Source: Streptomyces hygroscopicus subsp. hygroscopicus (GTDB lineage Bacteria > Actinomycetota > Actinomycetes > Streptomycetales > Streptomycetaceae). Taken from it: a stretch of DNA of 64,000 bases. Position numbers and translations under genes: made by a program. The notes under the pieces are model-generated. The model worked only from the letters and a program-made list of their open reading frames with translations. It did no database searches and was not told where the DNA came from. Of the stretch, positions 53,320 through 62,709 are shown piece by piece. Positions within the stretch are counted from its first letter, which is position 1. Every line of letters begins with the position of its first letter. The stretch spans positions 124,001 to 188,000 of the forward strand of contig NZ_BSSM01000006.1 in assembly GCF_030269125.1 (NCBI RefSeq). Reading direction: 5' to 3'.

Positions 53320-54057
53320 ATGCGCAACGCAGGGGACGACCGACGCTTCGAGACGGGATGGCGCGTGTCCGCGCCACGGCTGTACCCGCCGGCCCGGCTC
53401 GTCGATGAGGACGAGGACGACGCCGAACGGCGCCGGCGGCGCGCCCCGTGGGGCGTGATGGCGCTGCTGCTGCTCTCCGGATTGGCGCTCATCCGCAACG
53501 GCTCGGGCGAGTTCGACGTCGGCCCGCCGCAGCCCGCCTCGGCCGCCGCCCCCGACACCCGGGCCCCGCGGACGCCCCTGTCCACCGCACCCGTCGCGCT
53601 GCCGTTCTCCGCCGCGGACCGGGTGCGGATCCCGGCGATCCACGTGGACGCGCCGGTCACGCCCGTCGGCCTGGACGCGACCGGCGCGGTGAGCGCGCCG
53701 CCGCCCGAGGACCCCGGTCTGGCGGGCTGGTTCACCGGCGCGGTCTCCCCCGGCGAGAAGGGCACCTCGGTCATCGTCGGCCACGTCGACAACCAGCAGG
53801 GCCCCGCCGTGTTCTACGGCCTCGGGGCCCTGAGGAAGGGCAACCGCGTCGAGGTCCTGCGCAAGGACGGCAGGACGGTGGTGTTCGAGATCTACGGTGT
53901 CGAGGTCTTCTCCAAGGCCGGCTTCCCCGGCGACCGGGTGTACGGCTCGAAGGGCGCGCCGGAGCTGCGCGTCATCACCTGCGGCGGCGGTTTCTCGAAG
54001 CAGAACGGCTACGACGGCAACGTCGTCGTCTTCGCCCGCCTGGTCGCGGTCACCTGA
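53320..54057 (+). CDS. Class F sortase
   Basis: A 245-residue membrane-bound transpeptidase. A short hydrophobic anchor (WGVMALLLLSGLALI) near residues 44-59 is followed by a Pro/Ala linker and the sortase barrel. The catalytic His lies in SVIVGHVDN near residue 153, Cys in VITCGGGF near 219, and the arginine near the end in ARLVAV. Class F sortases of Streptomyces often sit beside a gene for a secreted protein with a C-terminal anchor, here the Gly/Asn-rich protein divergently encoded. The ATG at 53320 has no ribosome site; a GTG at 53368 is possible. Confidence 0.87.
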   Translation: MRNAGDDRRFETGWRVSAPRLYPPARLVDEDEDDAERRRRRAPWGVMALLLLSGLALIRNGSGEFDVGPPQPASAAAPDTRAPRTPLSTAPVALPFSAADRVRIPAIHVDAPVTPVGLDATGAVSAPPPEDPGLAGWFTGAVSPGEKGTSVIVGHVDNQQGPAVFYGLGALRKGNRVEVLRKDGRTVVFEIYGVEVFSKAGFPGDRVYGSKGAPELRVITCGGGFSKQNGYDGNVVVFARLVAVT

Positions 54058-54121
54058 ACCACCGCGGCCCGGCGGGCTGAGAGGTCTCCCGAAAGGCGGC
54101 CCGGACGGTCCCGGGAAGGCG

Positions 54122-54964
54122 TCAGACGCGCCGGCTCGGCACCGTGAGGCGATAGCCGCTGTCGAGCAGGTACGGCAGCCACTCCTGAATGGCCTCCACG
54201 GTCTGCGAACGGTCGCCCCCGGCGTCGTGCGAGAGGACGACCACGCCCGGCGCGGCGCCGCTCTCCACCCGCTCGATGATGACGTCGGTGCCGGGCGTGT
54301 CCCAGTCGGTGGTGTCGACGGTCCAGGCCATCGGCTCCATCCCCATCTCGGCGCCCAGTTGGAACGCGGCCCGGTTCCAGGCTCCGTAGGGGGCACGGAA
54401 CCACTGCGGGCGCTCGCCGTAGCTGGCCTCGATGATGTCGCTGGTGCGCTCCATCTCGGACTTGATCTCCCCGCGGTCGAGGGTGGTCAGCAGGGGGTGC
54501 GTCCAGGTGTGGTTGCCGACGACGTGCCCCTCCTCGGCCATCCGGGCCACCAGGTGCCGGTTGGCCTCGACGCACTCGCCGCACAGGAAGAACATCGCCC
54601 GTACGTCGTGCTTGGCGAGGGTGTCCAGGATGTGCGGGGTGTAGTCGGGGTTGGGACCGTCGTCGAAGGTCAGCATCATCTGCCGGCCGCGTTCGGAGAT
54701 CCGGAAAATCGGTTCCGTGCGCACCCTCGGCCTGCGCGGCACGGAGCGCGGCGGGCCGCCGCCGGTCAGCGGCTGGAGGCGGAAGGCGGAGGATTTCAGG
54801 GGCGCCTGACGGGCCTGGGGGCCGGGGACGGGCGCGGGGCCGGGGGGCCGCGCGGCCTCCTCGCCGTCACCCGCCACGACGAGTCCCGCCGTGCCCGCGG
54901 CTCCCAGAGCGGCTGCCCCGGCGAGGAGCATGCGACGGCGTGTGAACAACTGATCTTTCTGCAT
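54122..54964 (-). CDS. Polysaccharide deacetylase (NodB domain), exported
   Basis: A 280-residue carbohydrate esterase family 4 enzyme. The N terminus TRRRMLLAGAAALGAAG is a signal peptide with twin-arginine character. The NodB domain carries LTFDDGP (catalytic and metal Asp101-102), HTWTHP with the metal His152 and His156, RAPYG, and a C-terminal LSHDA. It would deacetylate peptidoglycan or another cell-wall polysaccharide outside the membrane. It is convergent with the sortase gene and divergent from the MFS exporter. Confidence 0.93.
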   Translation of the reverse strand: MQKDQLFTRRRMLLAGAAALGAAGTAGLVVAGDGEEAARPPGPAPVPGPQARQAPLKSSAFRLQPLTGGGPPRSVPRRPRVRTEPIFRISERGRQMMLTFDDGPNPDYTPHILDTLAKHDVRAMFFLCGECVEANRHLVARMAEEGHVVGNHTWTHPLLTTLDRGEIKSEMERTSDIIEASYGERPQWFRAPYGAWNRAAFQLGAEMGMEPMAWTVDTTDWDTPGTDVIIERVESGAAPGVVVLSHDAGGDRSQTVEAIQEWLPYLLDSGYRLTVPSRRV

Positions 54965-55163
54965 GACTCATCAGTCGCCCCACAAGGGGTCGCCGCACCG
55001 TAACGGCACGGGTGTGCGGGCGGTTTTCCACCCGGTCGGACCACAGTGGAAGTCCGGTGGAACCCCGAAGGGGTCTCTGGTAGTCCTTCATTCGGCACGG
55101 ACATCGTCACGACAACAAGCGGGGGAGCGAGCCGAGTTGGCGTCGTCAGGGGGAGCGGGCCGG

Positions 55164-56609
55164 ATGCGGCGCAGCGGGCCGGCGGTGGTGCTGCTGGCCG
55201 TGGCCCAGGTGTTGGTGGTCTTCGACACCACCATGTTCACCATGGGCCTGCCGTGGCTCATGGCGCGGGCGGGTCTGAGCGTCTCGGGCCTGACCTGGCT
55301 GGTGACCGTGTACAGCGTGTGCTTCGCCGCGCTGCCCGCGCTCGCGGCGGCGCTCGGTGAGGCGTTCGGTCAGCGGCGTGTGCTGACGGCGGGACTCGTC
55401 CTGTCGACGCTGGCCGCCGCGGTGCCCGGGGTGACCTCCGACGCCTCGCTGCTGCTGGGTGCGCGGGCGGTGCAGGGCGTCGCGGCGGCGATGATCACGG
55501 CGGGCGCGCTGGCGCTGATCGACGCCGCGCACCCGGCGGGGCCGGTCCGGGACCGGGCGCTGAACGTGCATTTCGCGGTCGTCGCCGCCGCGCTGCCCGC
55601 GGTGCTGCTGCCGGCCGTTCTGCTGCTGGACCTGACGGGCGACACCGAGACGGCCTTCTGGGTGCAGGCCGCGGCCTCGGCGGTGCTTCTGGTGCTGACC
55701 CCGCTGGTGCTCACCGAGACCACGCCGGTGCCCGACGGCGCGCGCCGGGTGGGCAGGGCCGCCCAGTGGGTGGTGCCCCTGGGGTTCCTGGCGTGGTTCG
55801 CCGACTGGCTCGGCAACCACAGCGTGTCCTTGGAGACGGTCGTCCTGATCGCGGTGGCCGGCGCGCTGCTGCCCTCGGTGCTGGCCTGGGTGGGCCGGGG
55901 CGAGCGCATGCCGGAGCTGTTCGCGCGGCTGTACCGGGAGCGGGCCGCGGTCGGCGCGTACACGGTGGTGGCGCTGGTGGCGACGTGCCTGGCCGGGCTG
56001 TTGTACATCCTCTCGCTCGCACTCCAGCTGCTCGGTGACATGTCCCCGGTGCAGGTCGGCTGGGCCATGCTGCCGGCCGTCGCCGGGATCGCCCTCGGGT
56101 GGCTGGTGCTGCCCGTGCTCGCGGCGCGGATCGGGGTCGGGATCACGGTGGCCGGTGCCTGCGCCGTGGCGGCCGTCGGGTTCCTGGTGCTGAGCCTGCG
56201 CGGCGCCGCCGGTTTCGGCGCTGTGGTGCCGCCGCTGCTGCTGGTCGCGTTCGGCTGCGGGGTGCTCGCGCTGCCGGTGGGCTTCGCCCGCTCGGGCAGC
56301 GGTGCCCTGCCGCAGGGCCTGAACTCCTCCCGGCAGTTGGGCGCGGGGCTGGGGGTGTCGCTGTTCCCCGGCATCGTCGTGGCCGTGCAGCAGGAGTCGT
56401 CCTCCCGGATGACCGACATCAAGGCGTACCGGTCGTACCTGGCGCACGGCGCGCACGACTGTTTCCAGCTGGGTGTGGCGTTGTCCCTGGCCGCGATGGT
56501 GGTCGCGCTGCTGACCCTGACCCGGATCACGCCGGCCCCGGAGCCGGAGCCCGAGCCGGGGCTCAGCGGCGGCGCACCAGCGGGAACGGCAGGGTCTCCC
56601 GGATCGTGA
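55164..56609 (+). CDS. MFS drug-type exporter (DHA2-like, 14 helices)
   Basis: A 481-residue major-facilitator transporter with about 14 hydrophobic helices. It starts AVVLLAVAQVLVVFDTTMFT with the motif D1-like DTTMFTMGLPWL, has RRVLTAGLVLSTLAAAVPG (motif A region) and ARAVQGVAAAMITAGALALI (motif C-like). The substrate is likely a drug or antibiotic. The ATG at 55164 follows AGGGGGAG. Its 3' end overlaps the convergent lysX gene by 47 bases. Confidence 0.88.
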   Translation: MRRSGPAVVLLAVAQVLVVFDTTMFTMGLPWLMARAGLSVSGLTWLVTVYSVCFAALPALAAALGEAFGQRRVLTAGLVLSTLAAAVPGVTSDASLLLGARAVQGVAAAMITAGALALIDAAHPAGPVRDRALNVHFAVVAAALPAVLLPAVLLLDLTGDTETAFWVQAAASAVLLVLTPLVLTETTPVPDGARRVGRAAQWVVPLGFLAWFADWLGNHSVSLETVVLIAVAGALLPSVLAWVGRGERMPELFARLYRERAAVGAYTVVALVATCLAGLLYILSLALQLLGDMSPVQVGWAMLPAVAGIALGWLVLPVLAARIGVGITVAGACAVAAVGFLVLSLRGAAGFGAVVPPLLLVAFGCGVLALPVGFARSGSGALPQGLNSSRQLGAGLGVSLFPGIVVAVQQESSSRMTDIKAYRSYLAHGAHDCFQLGVALSLAAMVVALLTLTRITPAPEPEPEPGLSGGAPAGTAGSPGS

Positions 56610-59600
56610 GGCCGGTGAGGAACATGACGAGCCGGTCGACGCCTACGCCGAGGCCGCCGGTCGGGGGCATCGCGTAGTCGAGGGCCTGGAGGAAGTCCTC
56701 GTCGAGTTCCATGGCCTCCGGGTCCCCGCCGGCCGCCCGCAGCGACTGCTCGGTGAGCCTGCGGCGTTGCTCGACGGGATCGGTCAACTCGGAGTACGCG
56801 GTGCCGAGTTCCATGCCGAAGGCGACGAGGTCCCACCGCTCGGCGAGCCGCGGGTCCGCGCGGTGCTGCCGCGTCAGCGGGGAGACGGCGGTCGGGAAGT
56901 CCTTGTAGAAGGTGGGCAGTCGGGTGCGCTCCTCGACCAGCCGCTCGTACATCTCCAGGGCGATGTCGGCGGGGCCGTCGTCGGCGGTGTACGGCACGGA
57001 CGCGCGGTCGCACAGCCGGTGCAGGCGCAGCAGTTCGGTGCCGGGGCCGATCTCCTCGCCCAGGGCCTCGGACAGGGCGCCGTACACGGTCTTCACCGGC
57101 CAGTGCCCGGAGATGTCGTACTCCTCGCCGTGCCGGTGGGCCACCGGGGCACCGTGGACGGCGGTGGCGGCGCCCTGGACCAGTTCGCGGGCGAGGTCGA
57201 GCATGACGTCGTAGTCGGCGTACGCCTGATAGGCCTCCAGCATGGTGAACTCGGGGTTGTGCTTGGGCGATACGCCCTCGTTGCGGAAGGTGCGGCCGAG
57301 CTCGAAGACCTTCTCCAGGCCGCCGACGCACAGGCGTTTGAGGTACAGCTCGGGGGCGATGCGCAGGTACAGGTCGAGGTCGTAGGCGTTGCCGTGGGTG
57401 GTGAAGGGCCGGGCGTTGGCCCCGCCGTGGATCTGCTGGAGCACCGGGGTCTCGACCTCGACGAAGCCGCGGTCCAGCAGGCCCTGGCGCAGCGCTCCCA
57501 CGGCGGCGGAGCGGGCGCGCAGCACCGCACGGGCGGCGGGCCGGGTGACCAGGTCGAGGTGGCGCAGGCGGACCCTGGCCTCGGGGTCGGTCAGGCCACG
57601 GCGCTTGTCGGGCAGCGGGCGCAGGCACTTGCCGGTGAGCTGCCAGGAGGTGGCGAAGACGGTGGGCTCGCCCCGGTCGCTGAGGCCGCTCGCTCCGCTG
57701 ACGGTGATGTGGTCGCCGATGTCGGCGTCGGTGGTGAAGCGGTCGAGGGCGGCGCCGCAGCGGTCGCGGGTGAGGGCGATCTGGTGGTCGCCGGACCAGT
57801 CGCGCAGCACGGCGAAGGCGATGCCGCCGAGGTCGCGGACGAGCATGATCCGTCCGGCGACGGTGACGTCGGCGCCGGGCGGGACGTCGGCGAGGGCATG
57901 GGTGGGGGGCCGGACGCCGACGGGGTAGGGGTCGGTGCCGGTGGCGCGCAGGCGGTCGAGTTTGCGCCGGCGGACGCGGATCTGGTCGGGCAGGCCCGCG
58001 TCCGGGGCGGCGGGGCCGGGGGCGGGCGCGGTCGCGCGCGGCGGGAGCGGGGGCGCGGGCCGCGGGCCGGTCGCCCGTCGGCCCTTTCCCCACAGGGTGC
58101 GCAGCGACGGTACGGGGACGAAGCCCTCGGCGATGCCGGAGGCCAGGCCGATGCGGGCGAGGGAGGCTGTCTCGCCGTAGCAGATGAAGCGCGGGTACCA
58201 CTCGGGGTGGTACTTGGCGTTGGAGCGGTAGAGGGCCTCCAGTTGCCACCAGCGGGAGAAGAACAGCAGCAGTCGGCGCCAGAGCCGCAGGACGGGTCCG
58301 GCGCCGATCCGGGCGCCCTCCTCGAAGACCGAGCGGAAGACCGCGAAGTTCAGCGAGATCCTGCGGATGCCCAACCGGGGAGCGGCGGCACACAGTTCGG
58401 TGACCATGAACTCCATCACGCCGTTGGGCGCGGCGCGGTCGCGGCGCATCAGGTCCAGGGAGACGCCGTCGGTGCCCCAGGGCACGAAGGAGAGCAGCGC
58501 GAGGAGCCGGCGGTCCTCGCCGCAGGCCTCCACGAGCAGGCAGTCGCCGTCGGCGGGGTCGCCGAGCCGGTCCAGGGCCATGGAGAAGCCGCGCTCGGTC
58601 TCCGTGTCGCGCCAGGCGTCGGCCTTGTCGACGATCTCCTCCATCTCCCGTTCGCCGAGGGTGGCGTGGCGGCGGATGCGGCAGGTGGCGCCGGTGCGGC
58701 GGACGCGGTGCACGGCCTGCCGGGTGACGCGCATGTCCCGGCCGCCCAGATCGAACCCGGCGACGTGCACGATCGCCTCGTCGCCGAGCTGGAGGGCGCC
58801 GAGTCCCGCGCGGGCGTAGGCGCGCGCGCCGTCCTCGGACGCGCCCATCACGGCGGGTGCCCAGGCGTAGCGGCGGGCCAGGTCCAGCCAGGCGGCGATG
58901 GCGTGCGGCCAGGCCTCCGGGTCGCCGACGGGGTCACCGCTGGCGAGGCACACCCCGGCCTCGACGCGGTAGGTGACGGCGGCCTTGCCGCTGGGCGAGA
59001 AGACGACGGCCTTGTCGCGGCGGGTGGCGAAGTAGCCGAGGGAGTCGCGCTCGCCGTACGCCTTGAGCAGGGCGCGGATGCGGGCCTCCTCGTCGCCGTG
59101 CAGCGCGGCCTCCAGGCGCTGGGACCGAAACAGCGTGGCGGCGGCGTTGAGGAGGGCGAGCGCGCCGAGCAGGCCGAGCACGAAGGTGACCTCGCGGGGC
59201 GGGTGCCCGGCGAAGGAACTGCTGGAGACGAGGCCACCGCACACCCGGTCGGCCGCCCAGGCCAGGTGCTGGCCGGCCGGGAGGGTGCCGGGGAAGAGCA
59301 GGACCAGGCCCCAGCCGAGCAGGATCGCGACGGCGAGCCCGGCGAGCAGGACGGCGAGGGCCCGCCACACCGCGCCGCGGCGGGAGGCGGCGTAGAACTC
59401 GCGGCGGGCCACGAGCAGCACGATCAGCAGCAGACCGCACAGGACGAGGGAGGGCAGCGACTGGGCGTACAGGCCGAGGGCGAGGCCGAGCGCGTCGGTG
59501 AGGACGACCAGGCCCAGATAGACGACGACCAGCCACCAGGCGACCTTCTTGCGGGCGGCGGTGGCGCCGGCCAGCAGGAACAGGAAGACGGCGTAGGCGA

Positions 59601-59820
59601 GGTTGGCGCTGATGGGGACCAGCAGCAGGTCGACGCCCCGGACGAGCGGACGCAGCACCCGCCGCAGCGGCTCCACGAGCGCGATCGCCGCGCACAGCAG
59701 CCCGAGCCCGGCGAACAGCGCACCGAAGGCCTCGGGCACCCGTCCAAGCCGCCCACCGCCGTCCGAGGGCCCCGCCCCCGTGCCGTCCCTACGCGCGGCG
59801 GGCTCCGCGGTGGCGGTCAT
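56563..59820 (-). CDS. lysX: Bifunctional lysylphosphatidylglycerol synthase/lysyl-tRNA synthetase LysX
   Basis: A 1085-residue fusion. The N-terminal 200 residues hold about seven membrane helices. A DUF2156 lysyltransferase domain follows (about 230-570; AVVFSPSGKAAVTYRV, GFSMALDRLGD, LNFAVFRSVFEEG). The C-terminal half is a class II lysyl-tRNA synthetase with RHLDLVTRPAARAVLRARS, motif 2 FRNEGVSPKHNPEFTMLEAY and motif 3 GLGVGVDRLVMFL. It makes Lys-tRNA and transfers lysine to phosphatidylglycerol, adding positive charge to the membrane and resistance to cationic peptides. Its last 47 bases overlap the convergent exporter gene. Confidence 0.96.
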   Translation of the reverse strand: MTATAEPAARRDGTGAGPSDGGGRLGRVPEAFGALFAGLGLLCAAIALVEPLRRVLRPLVRGVDLLLVPISANLAYAVFLFLLAGATAARKKVAWWLVVVYLGLVVLTDALGLALGLYAQSLPSLVLCGLLLIVLLVARREFYAASRRGAVWRALAVLLAGLAVAILLGWGLVLLFPGTLPAGQHLAWAADRVCGGLVSSSSFAGHPPREVTFVLGLLGALALLNAAATLFRSQRLEAALHGDEEARIRALLKAYGERDSLGYFATRRDKAVVFSPSGKAAVTYRVEAGVCLASGDPVGDPEAWPHAIAAWLDLARRYAWAPAVMGASEDGARAYARAGLGALQLGDEAIVHVAGFDLGGRDMRVTRQAVHRVRRTGATCRIRRHATLGEREMEEIVDKADAWRDTETERGFSMALDRLGDPADGDCLLVEACGEDRRLLALLSFVPWGTDGVSLDLMRRDRAAPNGVMEFMVTELCAAAPRLGIRRISLNFAVFRSVFEEGARIGAGPVLRLWRRLLLFFSRWWQLEALYRSNAKYHPEWYPRFICYGETASLARIGLASGIAEGFVPVPSLRTLWGKGRRATGPRPAPPLPPRATAPAPGPAAPDAGLPDQIRVRRRKLDRLRATGTDPYPVGVRPPTHALADVPPGADVTVAGRIMLVRDLGGIAFAVLRDWSGDHQIALTRDRCGAALDRFTTDADIGDHITVSGASGLSDRGEPTVFATSWQLTGKCLRPLPDKRRGLTDPEARVRLRHLDLVTRPAARAVLRARSAAVGALRQGLLDRGFVEVETPVLQQIHGGANARPFTTHGNAYDLDLYLRIAPELYLKRLCVGGLEKVFELGRTFRNEGVSPKHNPEFTMLEAYQAYADYDVMLDLARELVQGAATAVHGAPVAHRHGEEYDISGHWPVKTVYGALSEALGEEIGPGTELLRLHRLCDRASVPYTADDGPADIALEMYERLVEERTRLPTFYKDFPTAVSPLTRQHRADPRLAERWDLVAFGMELGTAYSELTDPVEQRRRLTEQSLRAAGGDPEAMELDEDFLQALDYAMPPTGGLGVGVDRLVMFLTGLTIRETLPFPLVRRR

Positions 59821-59923
59821 GGTTCCGACTGTAGGTACGGGGGCGGGGGACGCGCGCGTCGAGGCGTGAGGCCCACGCGCCCCGTCGGTTCATGGGAAGC
59901 GACCGTTCCGATAGCCTCGGGAC

Positions 59924-60394
59924 GTGACGGAGCAGCACGAAGAGCATGCGCACCTGTTCGAGCGGGGCACGGACGGGCCGAAGGTGATCCTCGTCGGGGT
60001 GGACGGCTCCGACTCCTCGATGCGGGCCGCCGCGTACGCGAGCGGCCTGGCGCGACGGCAGCGCGCGCTGCTGGCGGTGGTGTACGTGCAGCCCGTGCTG
60101 GCGGCCGGTGCGGCCCTGGGGGCCCCGGTGATGGAGACGACCGACGAGATCGCCGAGGACCTGGTGGGGCAGATCCGGGAGGCGGCCGAGCGGCTCCGCG
60201 GGATATTCGAGGTGCGCTGGGAGTTCCACACCTTCCGCGGCGACCCCTACGCCGGACTGGTGACGGCCGCCGAGGAGCTGAAGGCGGACGCCGTGGTGGT
60301 GGGCGCCTCGGAGCAGGCCGGGCACCGGATCATCGGGTCGGTGGCGGTGCGACTGGTGAAGGCGGGACGCTGGCCGGTGACGGTCGTTCCGTAG
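59924..60394 (+). CDS. Universal stress protein (UspA)
   Basis: A 156-residue USP-fold protein: KVILVGVDGSDSSMRAAAYA, a central RWEFHTFRGDPYAGLVTAAEE, and the C-terminal VVVGASEQAGHRIIGSVAVR with the ATP-binding loop G-x-G-like motif. It probably binds ATP or another nucleotide. The GTG at 59924 follows GGGAC. Its 3' end overlaps the convergent MFS gene by 65 bases. Confidence 0.92.
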   Translation: MTEQHEEHAHLFERGTDGPKVILVGVDGSDSSMRAAAYASGLARRQRALLAVVYVQPVLAAGAALGAPVMETTDEIAEDLVGQIREAAERLRGIFEVRWEFHTFRGDPYAGLVTAAEELKADAVVVGASEQAGHRIIGSVAVRLVKAGRWPVTVVP

Positions 60395-61616
60395 CCTCCC
60401 GGGGCTCGCGCAGGAGCAGCAGCGGGGTGAAGAGCAGCAGGATTCCGGCGACGGCGATGGCGGTGCGCGGACCCGTGAGGCTCGCGAGCAGACCCCACAG
60501 GGCGGTCAGCGCGGCCGTGGTGGCCTTGCCGGAGATCGACCAGGCGGACAGGGTGCGGGCGACCCGGTCGTTCGGGGTGCGCTCCAGGCGGCGGGTGGCG
60601 TACACCGGGCTGTAGACGGCCGAGCAGGTGATCACCCCGAACTCCAGGATCATCACGAGCAGCAGGCCGGGCGGTCCGGGCCGGACGAAGGCCAGCCCGA
60701 GGGGCCAGACGACGCGCAGGGTGCTCACGGCGCGCAGCACCGGCTGCTGCCCGTACCGGGCGACCAACGGGCGTGCCAGCCGTGCGCCGAGGAGGCCGCC
60801 GAGGCAGGGCACGGCGAAGGCGAGGCCGTACTGCCAGGGCGTGAAGCCGAGCGGGCCGAGCATCAGGACGGCCAGTTGGGGTGCGGCGACCATGATCAGG
60901 GCGTTGGCCGCGAGGTTGTTGAAGAACAGGGGCCGCAGGGTCGCGCTGGTGAGGATGTGCCGCCAGCCCTCGACCAGGTCGGCGGCCCGCAGGCGTGCGG
61001 CGCCGGTGCGTGCGGGGTGCGGCTCGCCGTCGCCGACGGCCCGCAGGCCCAGGGCCGACAGCAGGAAGCTGACGGCGTTCGCCATGACGGTCGTCAGGGG
61101 GCCGAAGAGGCCGATCGCGGCGCCGCCCAGGGGCGGCCCGAGGACGAGGGCTGTCCAGTTCGTGGACTCGAACCGGGCGTTCGCGGTGAGGAGCCGGTCG
61201 GCCGGAAGGAGCGTCTTCAGGAAGGCGCCCGAGGCCGCGTTGAAGGTGATGTCGGCCGCCGCGACGATCACGGAGACGGCGAGCACCTGGCCGAGGCCGA
61301 GCCCGCCGAGGGCGTAGGCGACGGGGAGGGTCAGCAGCGCGGCGAAGCGGGCCAGGTCCATGGCGATCATCACCGGCCGCTTGCGCCGGAACTCCACCCA
61401 GGGTCCGAGCGGCACCGCCAGTACGGCGCCCACGGCGGGCCCGGTCGCGGCGAGCAGGGCGACCTCGGCGGGCCCGGCGTGCAGCGCGATGACCGCGATC
61501 ACCGAGAACGCGTCGAAGGCGAGATAGGTGCCGAGCGCACTCACCGCGTACGCGGCCCACAGCCACCCGAACCGCCGTCCCAGCCTCATCCACAACCTCC
61601 CGTTGACCGGGGACAT
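60330..61616 (-). CDS. MFS transporter, enterobactin exporter-like
   Basis: A 428-residue major-facilitator protein with 12 hydrophobic helices, of the type resembling EntS/MdfA-like exporters: AAYAVSALGTYLAFDAFSVI, EFRRKRPVMIAMDLARFAAL with the motif A region, and GLAFAVPCLGGLLGARLARP. The substrate is unknown. It diverges from the LysR gene at 61711, which has a palindromic site in the gap, so it is probably controlled by that regulator. It overlaps the USP gene by 65 bases at its 3' end. Confidence 0.9.
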   Translation of the reverse strand: MSPVNGRLWMRLGRRFGWLWAAYAVSALGTYLAFDAFSVIAVIALHAGPAEVALLAATGPAVGAVLAVPLGPWVEFRRKRPVMIAMDLARFAALLTLPVAYALGGLGLGQVLAVSVIVAAADITFNAASGAFLKTLLPADRLLTANARFESTNWTALVLGPPLGGAAIGLFGPLTTVMANAVSFLLSALGLRAVGDGEPHPARTGAARLRAADLVEGWRHILTSATLRPLFFNNLAANALIMVAAPQLAVLMLGPLGFTPWQYGLAFAVPCLGGLLGARLARPLVARYGQQPVLRAVSTLRVVWPLGLAFVRPGPPGLLLVMILEFGVITCSAVYSPVYATRRLERTPNDRVARTLSAWSISGKATTAALTALWGLLASLTGPRTAIAVAGILLLFTPLLLLREPREATERPSPASVPPSPVAPPPTR

Positions 61617-61644
61617 GAAAACCGGCAGGTGGGGTGCGGATCAA

Positions 61645-61680
61645 ACAACCAGGACGACGAGCGCCACAACCATCGGTTGT
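61645..61680. promoter_or_regulatory. LysR-type palindrome between MFS and LysR genes
   Basis: ACAACC-ATC-GGTTGT at 61666-61680 is a perfect inverted repeat in the 94-base divergent gap, with an extra half-site ACAACC at 61645-61650. The spacing of one full site and one upstream half-site is typical of LysR activation sites. Confidence 0.7.
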
Positions 61681-61710
61681 ACGACGTGGGTCGGCGGCTA
61701 CGATGACCGG

Positions 61711-62658
61711 GTGGATCTCAAGGCCGTGCGCACCTTCGTCACCGTCGCGGACACCGGGCAGTTCCAGGAGGCGTCGGCCGTGCTCGGCATCACCCAGCAG
61801 GCCGTCTCCAAGCGGATCGCGGCACTGGAGAAGGAGCTGGGGGTACGCCTGTTCGTCCGGTCCGCGCGCGGGGCGGCACCGACCGTCGACGGGCGCGCGT
61901 TCCTGCCGCACGCCCGCGAGCTGCTGCTGGCCGAGGAGCGCGCCGCGGCCTCGGTGCGGCCGGGGCGGCGGGCGCTGCGCGTCGACGTGGTCGGGGCCCG
62001 GCTCGGACCCGCGGGCCTGCTGCGCGACTTCCATCGGGCGCGCCCGGAGACGGCCCTGGACGTGGTGACCCTGTTCGACGCGGACACGGCCGTCGCCGCC
62101 GTGCGCTCGGGCACCGTCGACGCCACCTTCCGCGCGGTCCGCACCCGGCTGCCCGGCGGTCTGCGCGCGGCCCGGGTCTTCGACGAGCCGGTGCAACTGC
62201 TGACCGGCCCGCGGCATCAGCTCGCCGGAGCCCGTTCGGTGACCCCGGCGCAGCTGGCCGGGCACCGGATCTGGATGCCGGGCCTCGTGGCCGGCACCGA
62301 GTGGGCCGCCTATTACACGGCGCTCGCCGCCGAGTTCGGGCTCACCATCGACTCGGTGGGCCCCGACTTCGGCTCGGAGGCGCTGCTCGACACGCTCGCC
62401 GGCTCCGCCTCGCTCGCCACCCTGGTCGCCGAGGGCATCCGGCTGGTCTGGCCGCGGGGGCACGACCTGCGGCGGATCCCGCTCACCGACCCGACACCGG
62501 TCTACCCGCACTCCCTGGTGTGGGACGCGACGAACGCGCATCCGGCGCTCGCCGCGCTGCGTGCCCATCTCTCCGAGCGGCCGGCCGCCCGTCCGTCCTC
62601 GCGCGCGTGGACCCCCGCCTGGGCCGTGCGTGGCGCCTTCCCAGCGGGGCACCCCTGA
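61711..62658 (+). CDS. LysR-family regulator divergent from the MFS gene
   Basis: A 315-residue LysR regulator. The N-terminal helix-turn-helix reads VRTFVTVADTGQFQEASAVL then ITQQAVSKRIAALEKELG, and the effector domain follows with RALRVDVVGARLGPAGLL and AGSASLATLVAEGIRLVW. The GTG at 61711 opens directly on the DNA-binding domain. A palindrome in the 94-base gap to the MFS gene is its probable binding site. A permease gene follows 52 bases downstream. Confidence 0.93.
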   Translation: MDLKAVRTFVTVADTGQFQEASAVLGITQQAVSKRIAALEKELGVRLFVRSARGAAPTVDGRAFLPHARELLLAEERAAASVRPGRRALRVDVVGARLGPAGLLRDFHRARPETALDVVTLFDADTAVAAVRSGTVDATFRAVRTRLPGGLRAARVFDEPVQLLTGPRHQLAGARSVTPAQLAGHRIWMPGLVAGTEWAAYYTALAAEFGLTIDSVGPDFGSEALLDTLAGSASLATLVAEGIRLVWPRGHDLRRIPLTDPTPVYPHSLVWDATNAHPALAALRAHLSERPAARPSSRAWTPAWAVRGAFPAGHP

Positions 62659-62709
62659 GCCATCATGATCCGGCGTCAGCCGTTTGCCGTCGGTGAAGAG
62701 GTGAGGCGC

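Noticed and set aside
56767-60615. 1282-codon open frame opposite lysX
   Set aside because: High-GC shadow frame; Gly/Val/Gln-rich with no domain, while the minus strand encodes intact LysX.
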